A DNA stretch of 64,000 bases from Dillenia suffruticosa. Its lineage: Eukaryota; Streptophyta; Magnoliopsida; Dilleniales; Dilleniaceae. Made by a program: the position numbers and the translations under genes. This document shows positions 52,333-62,935 of this stretch, one piece after another (within the stretch, counting starts at the first letter, position 1; each line of letters begins with the position of its first letter). A model generated the notes under the pieces. It did not search any database. It was given only the letters and a program-made list of their open reading frames with translations, and was not told the DNA's origin. Location: the NCBI GenBank assembly GCA_033439265.1, contig JAVTVX010000012.1, positions 547,001-611,000 of the forward strand, read 5' to 3'.

Positions 52333-52545
52333 GGTGTCCTGATTTTTTGTAGTTACCACTCAATATCCGAAACTTTAATCCGACTAATCTAAATTGATCT
52401 GCGATTAGCTCCAATCGGGGGAGTGATCTTCCATCGTAAGGTTTTTTTGGTTCCTATGCTGATTTAAACTCAGGCATGGTTAAGGGGTCTCTGCGTCATC
52501 TCCCACTGAGCCAACTAACGTTGGTGGTGCTATTTATAGATATTA
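52333..52545 (-). mobile_element. tRNA-derived SINE, best-preserved copy of the dispersed family
   Basis: Read on the minus strand it begins CACCAACGTTAGTTGGCTCA, with TTGGCTCAGTGGGAG as a tRNA-like box A. TGCCTGAGTTTAAATCAGC follows as box B. The 3' part is GATCAATTTAGATTAGTCGG, ATTAAAGTTTCGGATATTGA and GTGGTAACTAC, ending in an A-rich tail. The 3' part is shared with copies at 25190 and 45480. Confidence 0.6.
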
Positions 52546-52584
52546 AAGAAGGTGATGAGTAGGCACTTATAACTATGACATGCT

Positions 52585-52726
52585 GAAATGTGGCACGAGC
52601 TTTGGGTGAGTCACCACCTAGGGTTGCGATGTGTTGACATGTGGTAAGAGATTCGGGTGAGTCAGCACTTGGGATTGCAATGTGTTGACTTGTGGCAGGA
52701 GTTTTGGGTGAGTTAGCAACATATTA
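52585..52726. repeat. 51-bp minisatellite, about 2.8 copies
   Basis: Units start at 52585, 52636 and 52687. Each has (GAC)ATGTGG(C/T)A(C/A)GAG, then TTTGGGTGAGT(C/T)AGCAC and GGGATTGCAATGTGTT. Spacing is exactly 51 bp, with several substitutions between units. Confidence 0.85.
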
Positions 52727-53328
52727 AACTGAATGGTGACACTATTTTGTAAGTTACCACGGGTACACATGTACAAACACGTGTCAGAGTGTGATGACAT
52801 GTGTTTTGAATATATGTTCTATAATGAACATCTACTAGATTTTTCGATATTTATAATAGTCTACTTATTAATTATATAATTATAATAAAATTAATAAAAA
52901 TAAATAAATTAATAGAAAATTAAATCTTAAAAAGTAAATTTGAGAAGGCAAAAATATAGAGTGCTTTTTACTTATAAAACTATAGGTAGTTTATTTAGAT
53001 TTTTTTTTGTTACACGAAATTTGAATATCGGAGGGTTGGGGAGAAGAGTTGTGACTATTAGTTTATTTAGATGTTTTAATCTCTATCTCATTTCTTTACA
53101 CTTTTTTTGATATTTGACCAACAAGCTATATTTTGACTAGAATTACTGTCGGACTCTTTTTAGGGAGAAGCTCTTTTAACTTAATTCTTTCCATTTCTAA
53201 AATTCGAATCTTAGTTAAGAGACATAGTATTCTTTCTATTAAACTAACTGTCCATTAATTATCTTTCTTTTGTTGTTTTACAAATAATAAGGTTTCAATA
53301 TTTAAGGTATTTTGATTCAAAAAGCGTG

Positions 53329-53547
53329 AAAAAGAGTTCAATAACTATAATATAAGGGTTTGTTTATTTCATTAATGTTTATGGATGAGACTTGACCTAA
53401 GTTAAACAATTATATTATAGATTGAACAAAATATCATAAAAAGAGTTCAATAACTATAATATAAGGGTTTGATTATTTCATTAATGTTTATAGATGAGAC
53501 TTGACCCAAGTTAAACAATTATATTTATAGATTGAACAAAAATATCA
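53329..53547. repeat. 109-bp tandem duplication
   Basis: AAAAAGAGTTCAATAACTAT starts at 53329 and again at 53438. Both copies continue through ATATAAGGGTTTG, TTATTTCATTAATGTTTAT, GAGACTTGACC(T/C)AAGTT and ATAGATTGAACAAA with few differences. It is therefore a fairly recent local duplication. Confidence 0.9.
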
Positions 53548-53591
53548 ATTTTGTCTGTAACTAAATTTTGACTTGGTTAGTTTGGGATTAT

Positions 53592-53925
53592 GAAATATAA
53601 TGGGATTTTGAGCGTCCTCTCTATCTTATCCTTCAAGAATGTCTAGAGCTTTTGGAGCTTTTGAATGTAAAGGCCGTCAAGCGTGTCCTTAGAGAAGCTA
53701 ACGTCTGCCCTGATTACCTAGCTTAGTTAGTCCAGCTGAACGATGATGGTTTGACAGAGCTGTGGGAACCTCCTCTGTCTCTGCGCCGGTTCATTTGGGA
53801 AGGCTGCATGGGCTTGGAGAGGCTTAGGGGTGAAACCATCTTTAAGAGATAATTCAGTTTTGGTTTGCTGTCTACTGTTGTTTCTTCTCCCCGTATCAAA
53901 AAAACAAAAAAGGAAATATAATGGG
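53592..53925 (+). mobile_element. Short 5'-truncated LINE tail with 13-bp target duplication
   Basis: GAAATATAATGGG occurs at 53592-53604 and again at 53913-53925. The enclosed 308 bp include VLREANVCPDYLA (about 53655-53690), the usual end of a LINE RNase H domain, with an in-frame stop just after it. It ends with GTTTCTTCTCCCCGTATC and an A-rich tail. The phrase resembles the end of the LINE copy at 24309-24897, so the two may belong to related families. Confidence 0.88.
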
Positions 53926-55724
53926 CTTAATTTCCTCCATTTCAGCTCATTTAAAGCCCCTTTTTATTTCTGTTTTTGTTGGGCAATGCTTAGCAGTTAG
54001 CACTATCACAACGGGTTGGCTCTGCGCCACAGGCTGACCTTAAACGGGATGGGCCTGGCCTGACCTGTTTTAATGCGGGCCTGAATTGCTGGTCCAAGAT
54101 CATCTACTGCGGGCTGGCAGGTTTAAGGGGCAAGCCTGCGGGCTTCTCCTTCCCCTCCCCCCTCCCCTAAAAAAAGAATTGGAAATAATTGGCATGATTT
54201 TTGGGAATGTGAAATAATTATGTCCTTATCTTGGGAAGGTGAAAACACATTCCCATGATGCCAAATGCAAATCCGCAGAGCAATTCTTCAATTAATTAAA
54301 AAATCCCAAACCAGAAATGCAAATCCGCAAACCTTTAAAAAAGGGCCAGCCCAGGGGGCCAGCATTTAGATAGGCCCACACAAGATAGAGGCCCAAGCCT
54401 GCCTGTTTACATGGACGGGCCATGTGGGCTACTGGTTTTTAGCCTGTTTTGAAAGTACTAATGATAAATAATGAATCGAATCAAATAAATGAATTTTACA
54501 TCATATATCGATATTATAAAAAATAAAAAATTTGAATAATTTGAATAATTTTAAATTACTAAAAATATTTTTTAAATAAAAAGAAAAACTAAAATTGTAT
54601 TTCGTTTATTCAACCCATTAGTTATTTCAATTATTATTATTATTTTTTTTTCTGGGGTTTTGAGTTTAAGGGGGTTAAATTTGGAAATAGTGGAATAGCG
54701 TAGGAGCAATTGAGGGAACGAAGGCGATATGCATATAAACCCCAAAAACAGGAAAGGGCCAATTATGCCATGTTTGGAACACATGGAAATTTATTTCCAT
54801 CGGAAAAAACCCTGCGAGTTCCAGAAGAAACAGAGCAACAAACGAGTAAGACGAGAAATCAACTCTCGGAAAATTCGGCGTCTATCGTACCCTCCCAAAT
54901 CGGTGATGCTCGACTGAACCAAACATTCTCCGACGAGAAGACCGCAACTTTAGGGTTAATCTCTCTCTCTGATTATTTGAATCTGCATGTTTGCGATCAT
55001 TATTTTTTTTCTTAGTCATTTAATTTTAATTGGGTTTTGGGTGTAGTTGATTTCTTGCCCGAATTTTATCGAAATGATCGTGCGTGTGTACTGGGTCGGC
55101 AATAAGAATGGTGTCCTAAGATTTCAAGAAATTCGAGCTTAATTATGTAATGTAATTTGTATTATTCTATGATTTAAATTATGTAGTTTAATTCGAGTGT
55201 TAAGGTGGTACAGCTCATTTGCTTTTGCTATTACTTGCGCGAAAAAAAGAAAATGGTTATTGTGGGTTGATACTCACTCCCACCTCGTGATTTATTATTC
55301 GAACTCAATTTTGTTATTCAATTTATGTTGTCCTATTATTTAAATTATGTATTTAATTCGAGTAGTAGCAATGCTGATCAACCCATTTGTTATTATTAAT
55401 ATTTTTTTTTGCATAATAAAAAATAAAAGGGTTAATGTTGGTCAATACTCATTCCCAACCCCCAAATTTTGTAATTTATTTTTTTTACCCATCTTTGGTG
55501 CTGGATATTTGATTTTAATTATGACAATGGAAAATCTTATATGCGCTTTTGATTTAGTTAATGTGGGTGGGAGAGATGTGTCCAATGATTGCAGACTGAT
55601 CAAAATGACGGTCACGTGAAAATGGTTTACATGTATTTTACTAGTGCTGGATCAGTTGTTAAACGCTATGTTTTGGAGCACTTATACTTTCTTTTCTTTC
55701 ACTAATTGGTGTTGTTAAATATAG
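53926..55724. other. GC-patched repeat and 5' flank of the Myb/SANT-like gene
   Basis: From about 54000 to 54450 two GC-rich arms with repeated GGGCC/GGCCT phrases flank an AT-rich centre. The centre repeats CCAAATGCAAATCCGCA/AGAAATGCAAATCCGCA. This could be a MITE-like element, but clear terminal repeats and target duplication were not established. From about 54700 to 55000 the sequence is less AT-rich and probably contains a 5' leader exon. An intron acceptor (ATAG) abuts the start codon at 55725. Confidence 0.4.
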
Positions 55725-57228
55725 ATGGCTAGTCGGTCTACCCGTTCTAAGAGAGCTCCAACTCAACCTGAGGAACCGCAATCAAGGGCTAAGTGGACAG
55801 CTTCTCTGACCAAGACACTTGCAGACTTGATGGTTGACCAAGTTCGAAAAGGAAATCGGCCCAAGAAATCTTTTGCAACTAAAGCATGGAATTCTATATG
55901 TGACAATTTCCACAAGGAAACGGGTCTTATGTGGGATAAGGAGCAACTGAAGAGCCGGTTTGCTGCTCTAAAGAAACAATACAATATTGTGAAATCACTT
56001 CTTGAACATAGGGATTTCAGTTATGATGAAGCTTCTTGCACCATCATTGCCCCCGATGAAGCTTGGTACAATTATGTTCAGGTATATTTTCTTTTTAGAC
56101 TTCTTACTCTGCTTGAACAAAATCCTAAACTAAGTTTTGGGATCCTGCTCTTTCCCCATTTCAAACCTTATGGCTGTCAAGGACGTTTCATGATCTCTCA
56201 CAAACCATTTTGCATAAATGATATTGCTTTATAACATGTCACTCTATTTATCCCACTTAGTTTGCCCTTCTTTCTATTCTCCTTGGTTTGTTCTTGAAAT
56301 GTTGTCCAAATTACCATATGTATGCTGACGTTTGAAAAATATCTTTGCTCATATTGGAGACAAATGCAATTGTTGCCTTATAGAACTTTAAAATTTGAAA
56401 ATGTGTTGATTGAAAAGAGGAAGAGTAGTCAATGATGCACAAACGATTTATGCGCCTACCTTTAGCCAACATCAAGGAGGTATATCTTTCTTTGTTAAAC
56501 AGAACTTGATACAGCAATCCTCCTCCCAAGGTTTATAATCACAAGGGCGTTTTCTTGATTCTTGTCTTATACTTGATGGAGAATGTGATAATCTTCTCAA
56601 TGGAGTTTGAAGTTCCTCTTGGCTCTAAGTCTAAACTCTAGAGCAGCGTACTTTTGTTTTATTTGTGATGAGAACCTTAACATTGAAAGTTTTTAACCAG
56701 GATCATCCTGATGCTGATATAATAAGGATCGGTGGTTGCCCACTTTACAAACAGCTATGCATAATATTTTCGGAATTGGGAACAAATGGTAAGTGCAGTC
56801 ATGGGGAAGAGACTCCTGAAATACCTTGTCCGGAACCTGTGAATGTTCTTCCCAGGGAATCTGCATCAGGTTCCGAGGAAGTGGCTGACATGGAATACGA
56901 CGAAGAAGACCATGTACTAAATGCAACAAATAAAAATGGTCGTAAGCGAGGGCGGAAAGGAATTGATGACTCGATTGCAGAAGCTATATTGAAGATGGCT
57001 GCTGCTTCAAAGCTGAGGACAGCTGCAGTAGAGCAATATAGGGCGAGATTCTCTATGACTAACTGTATCAAAGCATTGGATGAGGTACAAGGTATTGATG
57101 AACTGGTTTATTTTGCCGCTCTGGATCTGTTTAACAACCCTAGTGCAAGGGAGATATTCTTATCTCTCAAACATGATAAGCGATTGACTTGGTTGCAAGG
57201 AAAGTGTTCTGGACCCTCCAGTTCATAG
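55725..57228 (+). CDS. Myb/SANT-like DNA-binding domain protein (L10-interacting MYB-like)
   Basis: Two exons, 55725-56081 and 56701-57228, join in phase 0 to give 294 residues. Residues about 23-119 form a Myb/SANT-like domain (Pfam Myb_DNA-bind_3 type): AKWTASLTKTLADLMVDQV, KAWNSICDNFHKETGLMWDK, LKSRFAALKKQYNIVKSLL, ending DEAWYNYV, with regularly placed Trp residues. The motif DHPDADIIRIGGCPLYKQLC follows and is typical of the same plant family. The C-terminal part has an acidic stretch (EYDEEDHV), a basic GRKRGRKG that may be a nuclear signal, and a closing region resembling the helical end of transposase-derived plant proteins. The domain is shared with the non-catalytic partners of PIF/Harbinger transposons, so a domesticated origin is plausible. 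The start follows an intron acceptor directly. The downstream gene is convergent. Confidence 0.88.
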
Positions 57229-57951
57229 ACACATAAAGATTGCCATAATTTTTTTGTCACCCTGGTTAAAATTTTGGATTTAGCTCTCAGAACTTGAAGT
57301 GCACTTGCACATAGTTAGCGCACTACTTTTACAGTGGAATAGCCTATGGTCTTTTTGGTAAGCCTGTTTAGTTCCATATATCAACAAGCTAAATGCAGTA
57401 ATTAATTGCGAGTGCTTTCCCCCATGCAGTGGATGACAACCCCATGTATGTTATGTAAATGCAGATGAAACAATTATGGAGATATGTCTAAGTGCTTGAT
57501 TTCTCCAAGTAATTTTGAGGTTGAACAAAGCTTCCGCATGTATGAAGATCTGATCACTCCAAATGAATGTACATCTGATGTTCCTATGATAAACATGAAA
57601 AGAAGTTTTGAGCAACACATAAACAAGCTCTTAAATCCTTTTTTACAACTCATCTATGAAAAGCAAACATATGGGAAGATCAGAAGCATTCAAAAGTTCC
57701 TCTAATGTTGATGACTTCTGAACTAGGTCATCTCTTGACATCCGAGCTACCATATTCATTTCCTTCAGTAGAAAATACTCAACAGGAGGCCCTGTCGTAG
57801 ATTGGCTTCTGCATTGGTGGATCCCTAGGAATAGAAATTCAACCTAGTCACCCTTGAAACTTTCCAGGATTAAGCCAGATACTCCAAACAGATGGGAAAA
57901 TCTATACACAGCAATGGAAAATTGGACATCTTCTATTGTTGGAAACCCTCT
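57229..57951. other. Convergent 3' flanks
   Basis: The two neighbouring genes run towards each other with stops 723 bp apart. A 73-codon open frame at 57484-57705 has no recognisable similarity and is not called. The stretch probably holds both 3' untranslated regions. Confidence 0.55.
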
Positions 57952-59644
57952 TTAAGGAAGTATCCTCTTCACATCATGGTCCAGGTCAGTGATTTTAGCC
58001 TGGTTGTATACTGACTCAAATGCTTGCAAACAGACACTTGAAAATCCTGTCATTGCCTGGAAGACATGTGGTAGACCCATCTGCAGATTGTTCAGTGTCA
58101 TTGCCCTCGTAACACCTACAGATTTCTCATGCTTGCTTTTCTCTTCCTCTGCCTTCGTTTTTAAAACATCTACCTTGGCACGCTTTTCCGCAACCGGATC
58201 TCTATTTCTCCCACTTATGGAAGCTTCATGACCTGAAAATGGACCATGCTTGCACTCCAGTGATCTAAGCTCAACAACTCTCTTTTCAAGCTCTTTGAAT
58301 GCAGATTCAGACCTTTTCTTTTGCCTGTGCTCCTCTGCATGTTGAACTACAATAGCATGGATTACTGTAAGTAAGCTCTTGATTCCCTCAGCTGCAACTT
58401 TTTCAGGAACACGGTCCACTGCAAGGTGCCACTCTTCACAAAGTGAATATATAGGAGAGTCTTGCCTGGTTTTTGTCGGTGAATACTTGTTGAATAGGAA
58501 TAGGCTAAGTCGAAGCCAACCTGTTAGGGAGTGGATGTAGTCTCGATGGCTCTTGACTAGGTTGCAGAAGGATGTATGCCACTGTTGGACTTGAAACTCA
58601 AGTTGAAGTGTTGATTGCCTATGAATTTCAGATGTTGATTCGGATGATGGGATGGTGTTGAGGAATTTTAGTTGCTGAACTATATGCGTTTGGACTTGAT
58701 GGCACTCATACATGCTTCTCCACATGCACATCAATCTACAAAACCAAGTGAAACTAAAATGTGTGAACATACTTACTAACTCTAAATTAAGAGAATAATA
58801 GGAACTTAATTGAAATGATGCAATAAAAAGGGTATGAAATGCGGGTCTATTATGGAGCAAAAATTACAGGACAGCTAAGTTAAAGCAATAGGGGTGAACA
58901 AAATATTGCTTATGCTAGTAAAATGGGGGAAGACAAGTTTATCAATGGGGAGTCTTGGGGGGCAGGTTTTAAGCAAGTAGTTTATCCAATGGACAAGGCA
59001 ATCATAGATTTCTCCGACAAAAGCAAACATGTACTAGCTTGGTAACAAAGCAGTCAAAAGCAATTTCCGGCACATCATCTGATTCCTATAAGGTATAATT
59101 TGAAAATTACTATGCAAATGCAATTTAAAGTAATAAGCAGGCCTTCAAGTTTATGATTAGAGACTCTCTCTCAAAGTAAATGCTACTGGTGGGAATTAGT
59201 ATAAGTCATACCCTTTTACAAGCTCTACAAGTTGAGGGTAGAGTTCTGTTTCCCTTAGCTTGATAATTTCAGTGGAGGTAGTCTCAATAGCTTGGGAAGC
59301 AACAATCATTCTTGACTCTAATTTTTCAACCTCCTTTTTGGTCATTTCAGTCTTCATGTAGTCTGCCCTCTTCAATTCTAGCTTCCTTAATCTGGCTACC
59401 ATCTTCTCATGATCTATCTTCATTGTCTCAGCATTCTGAGCCCAATTTTCACATAAGAAAACAAAATAAGACACAGAAATTCTTTGTCATCCCCACATGG
59501 TCCATTTATGTAACTTGAAACTTATTCATTTATGTGCATAAAGTTAATGACTGAATGAGATTGTGGAATGCAAAAGGAAAAAAAGGTTAGGATGCGCAAT
59601 CAAGCGCATAATTTTAAATTTCAATTTTTTTCATTTTCCTTGTC

Positions 59645-59718
<74 letters not shown>

Positions 59719-60792
59719 GGGGAGAGGATTAGTACCTTCACTTCTTGGTACAATTTCTTCTCCCAAGCATACAATCTCTCCACCGTAGAACAATGTCCAC
59801 TTTTAGCACCACCCACACAACTCATATCACTCCCAGTCCCAATCATTTCCTCCTCCAGTTTACTAAATGTATTCAATTTCAAATTTGTACCCCATGTCCA
59901 TAATCGCGGACTTAATCCCCTCCCTCGATTGCAAACCTTAGCTGCATTAAAAAAAAAAAAAAAACCATGATTCCAAAAGCCAAAAATAAAAAATAAATAC
60001 CATTTAGCAGAGATCATGTTGCTAAGATCTATACTACAAATTTGTGATTTTTAGGAAAAATAAAAATTAGACAGAAACCCACATACATAATTCACCTGAT
60101 GTTCTCTGGTTAGAAAAATTGCAACTTGGGACCTCCAAAATCAAAGAGACTTGACCTCCAGCATCAGCAGCTTTAAGAAGATAATCATCAAGCTCTTTGA
60201 TAATTTTAACAAGATCTTTACTGTTCCTCGAGACCACCATAGCAAGTTCACTATTAGTAGTGCCAGTCTCCTTAGAAAATCCACTAACCACAGAAGGAGG
60301 ATCAGTGACTGTAACCCTAACAACAGGCGTAGCCTCAGAAGCAACAGTAGTAGCCTCCCATTCTTCTTCAGTCACAGACCTAGACGAAGAAGCCACAAAC
60401 GGGTCCCAAAAATCCCAACTTGAAGTCATCGGTGGCGGCGGGGGAGGCGGCGGAGGGCGAGGAGGGAGGGCTGAGGATGCAGCTGAGGAAGTCCAGTTGT
60501 CTGAAGTTGGACTCATTGGTGGTGGTGGTGGAGGGGTTGGTGGTGTTGGTGGCTGTGGTGGTGGTGATGGCAAAAGTGGTCTATTTTGGTTATGGAAATG
60601 GTGGTGGAGATCTGTTTCTGCATTTGCAAATTGAAGAAGAGCTGAACCTGTTGTTCTTAGTGATCTGAGATACATGATGTGTGCTGCTGAAAATGCTTGT
60701 CTTGCTTCCACAAATTGTTTCATGTATCTTTTTCTTGCTTTGCATCTTGAAACCACCTCTTCTCTTTCCACTCTCGAATAACAACACCCCAT
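57952..60792 (-). CDS. DUF630/DUF632 protein (NRG2 / REL2-like, 'bZIP-like')
   Basis: Four minus-strand exons join in frame: 60792-60096, 59941-59736, 59435-59212 and 58735-57952, giving 636 residues. The N-terminus MGCCYSRVEREEVVSRCKAR is the DUF630 domain (about 1-60). Its Gly2 and Cys3/Cys4 suit N-myristoylation and palmitoylation, so membrane attachment is likely. A proline-rich low-complexity region follows (about 75-135), with two runs of eight or nine Pro. From about 200 the DUF632 domain contains KDLVKIIKELDDYLLKAA, YAWEKKLYQEVK, a long charged coiled coil, LVKGLMCMWRSMYECHQ and the conserved LFLFNKYSP region. Family members in Arabidopsis and rice act in nitrate signalling (NRG2) and leaf shape (REL2), but the specific role here is unknown. 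The ATG at 60792 was chosen because it starts the myristoylation motif; a frame opening further upstream lacks it. Confidence 0.94.
59647..59715 (+). repeat. Compound (GT)n-(GA)n microsatellite, DUF632 gene intron 2
   Basis: About 15 GT repeats pass directly into about 19 GA repeats. It ends some 20 bp from the donor of exon 2 on the minus strand. Confidence 0.9.
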
Positions 60793-61984
60793 TCTCTCTC
60801 TCTCTCTGAGTGAGAGGCATCAACACAGAAAAGCAAATGAGGAAAGAGAGAGACTAAAGTTTGTTTTGTTTTTGTTTTTTGTTTTTTGTTTTTAATTCCT
60901 TTTTTTTTTATTCCTTTTTACTTTTTACTTCTTACGCTGCTCGATCTTTTTTTTTTTATTTTTGTTGTGCGGGAGTTTTAACCTGAATCATTATATTAGG
61001 GGAATTTATATTATTAGACAGTGACGTTGAAACATTGAAACACCGTGATCAACAGAAGACCCTATAGATTTTGCTCACAATCTTGATTTGACAACTGGTT
61101 TTGTGTTTGTCAGAACTTGATTTCCCAAAAAAAAAAAAGCAAAAACCCATTTCAGTTTCTCTCTCTTTCTTCAAAACCCTGTCTCCAAACTTGTTTGTTT
61201 GGTGCTGAAGCACTTTATCACCGAGCTCATGTCTTTCCTCTTTATCTTAATACCAGTTATTAACTTCAGCTCTTCATCTTCAAATCCAAGCAAATTTTCT
61301 AAGTTTCAACCCCAGACACCTCTCTCTCTCTCTCTCTCTCTCTCTAAAATGTGCGTTAGAATAAACAGTGGGCCGGCAGTGGCAGAGAGAGAGAGGCAGC
61401 ATCACAGCTCTATTTTGAGATGTAAACACGACAGTTGTGTTGGGCAGAGTGCCAAGAATTTGTTTACGTATATTATCCAAAAAAAACAAAAGGGCCAAGG
61501 ACCAAAATGCCTAATCTTTTTACCCTCGCTTACTCCCTACCCCCAGATTGGTCGTCAGTGGTCAAACATTGGAAAAAGAGTGACAGAACTATAGGACCAC
61601 AAAAGGGTATTCTAGGTAAACCAAAATTTCAACGGCAGTGACAGAATATTGTAGATGGAAGCGTTATAACCATGTTCCTAAATTAATGTGTCCTATTACT
61701 GTTGAGTAGTGTTTTTCATTTTGATCCAGGTTGTACTTAATAGTGCTCAGCATGTTAATGTATGCATGACATTTGGTGCGTCTCAAAGAATACTATTGAA
61801 TATGAGCCTTCGAGAAAATTTGCTAGCTGTCATGACTTGCTTCTGCTGTATAGAGTTATATGTTACATTTTTTTATTGTATAACGATTTGAACCTAAATC
61901 ACCATATATGAAAAGGGGGTTTGTACCACTAAACTATTCTTAAGATAGTTACACGTCCCGTTAGCTTGATTTTATTTCTGAACC
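60793..61984. other. 5' flank of the DUF632 gene
   Basis: A (CT)n tract (60793-60808) touches the start codon of the minus-strand gene and forms part of its leader. T-rich runs lie at 60865-60960. A further (CT)n run is at 61320-61344. No gene is supported; the frames passing through these runs encode only low-complexity peptides. A short tRNA-like repeat lies at about 61866-61935. Confidence 0.5.
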
Positions 61985-61989
61985 GTTTC

Positions 61990-62935
61990 TCAGTCTGCAG
62001 GAATAAAAAACTTGCTTCTGCCCTTTGTGGTACATTTTCGAAGATTCCTAGTGTGGCTACTAATCGACACATGGGAGTAGTTCTTCTTCCTTGTCTCTCC
62101 ACCCCTTTTGTTCTTTGAATAAGGTGTTCTTCTTCCTTGCAGTGTCTATTCCAGTATCACCGCAGGTATGTCTGACCTGTGATCTACGCTTACCTACATA
62201 GATGTTACTGACATTTTTTGTTCTTACTATAGAGTTTCTGTCAACCTGATATCTCGCACATTTTGCAAAATGAATAGGTGCATTAGGGACTATACACCCA
62301 AGGTAGCCCTGATCTTTGGCTATAGGCTTTGAAGTTCTACAGCAGACCAAGGACACTTTTAACTCACAAAAACGTGTGACAACACTGCTAAACTTAAAGT
62401 GAAAGTGAATCCAACAGAACATATTTAGCCATGTAGTGCAGATATCATATTAGAAAAAAACTTTTCTCCTATATTAAAAACTATACTCGGGAGATTAAAT
62501 CAGTCATTGTGAGATTTTAACACTTGTGTCTACTCTCTCACAGGGGTGGATCAACTAAGGTTGCCTAGAATGTATGCTTTGTGCCTTGCTTCATCGGATT
62601 TCAACTTTTCATTATGGCTTGCTGATACTGACATTCTTTTTGTTGGGTAGGCCTGTTTGATGTCTTGTGACATTTGATGTGCTGCTGCTTCGCCCTTGTC
62701 CAAGAATGGCGTGAAGTTGAAATCCGTGGGGGTGGTTCTATGGTGCGTTCATCTCTCTTTATTGCATTTTCTCTTGCCTAAAAGCTGTGGTGACAATTAA
62801 CTCGTGAACTTGGAAGAAGACCATATAAAACCCAAACGCTGCGAATTTTTTCTTCATTATGTAAAACTTATTTGCAGGCCCTGAGAAGGCAAAGACCACC
62901 CACCTCCCTCTCAATACATGGAATCCAGGGTTTGG
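61990..62935 (+). pseudogene. MCA: MCA (Mid1-complementing activity) gene remnant, PLAC8 C-terminal part
   Basis: Three plus-strand blocks correspond in order to the C-terminal PLAC8 region of plant MCA-type calcium-permeable channel proteins. Block 1 (about 62000-62076) gives IKTCF, then after a shift PLCGTFSKIPSVATNRHM. Block 2 (62651-62743, after a TAG acceptor) gives GLFDVL, an in-frame TGA (62668-62670), then HLMCCCFALVQEWREVEIRG. Block 3 (62878-62927, after TTTGCAG) starts PEKAK and, in a shifted frame, reads PPPSQYMES, the usual MCA C-terminus. The exon expected between blocks 1 and 2 and all N-terminal exons were not found. Intact MCA proteins are about 420 residues. With a stop and at least two frameshifts this is a relic. 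Confidence 0.83.

Larger units (their letters stand above)
51202..53590. other. RAD17 3' flank and repeat-rich intergenic DNA
   Basis: No gene is supported. After the RAD17 3' untranslated region come short tRNA-like repeats (51877-51960, 52998-53062), a SINE-like copy (52333-52545), a 51-bp minisatellite (52585-52726) and a 109-bp tandem duplication (53329-53547). Confidence 0.5.

Noticed and set aside
54710-55015. 101-codon frame upstream of the Myb/SANT-like gene as an N-terminal exon
   Set aside because: It shows no conserved sequence, and the next exon begins with a good ATG directly after an acceptor. A 5' untranslated exon is the simpler reading.
59631-60017. Continuous 128-codon minus-strand frame as a single exon
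   Set aside because: Only 59941-59736 fits the DUF632 frame; the rest runs into a T tract upstream and the GA/GT microsatellite downstream, which are intronic.
60197-60634. Plus-strand frame with long Gly runs, resembling a glycine-rich protein
   Set aside because: It is the antisense shadow of the proline-rich region of the DUF630/DUF632 exon 1, which is supported by conserved domains and splice phases.
62060-62422. 120-codon minus-strand frame
   Set aside because: It has no recognisable similarity, overlaps the MCA relic on the other strand, and lacks promoter or splice evidence.
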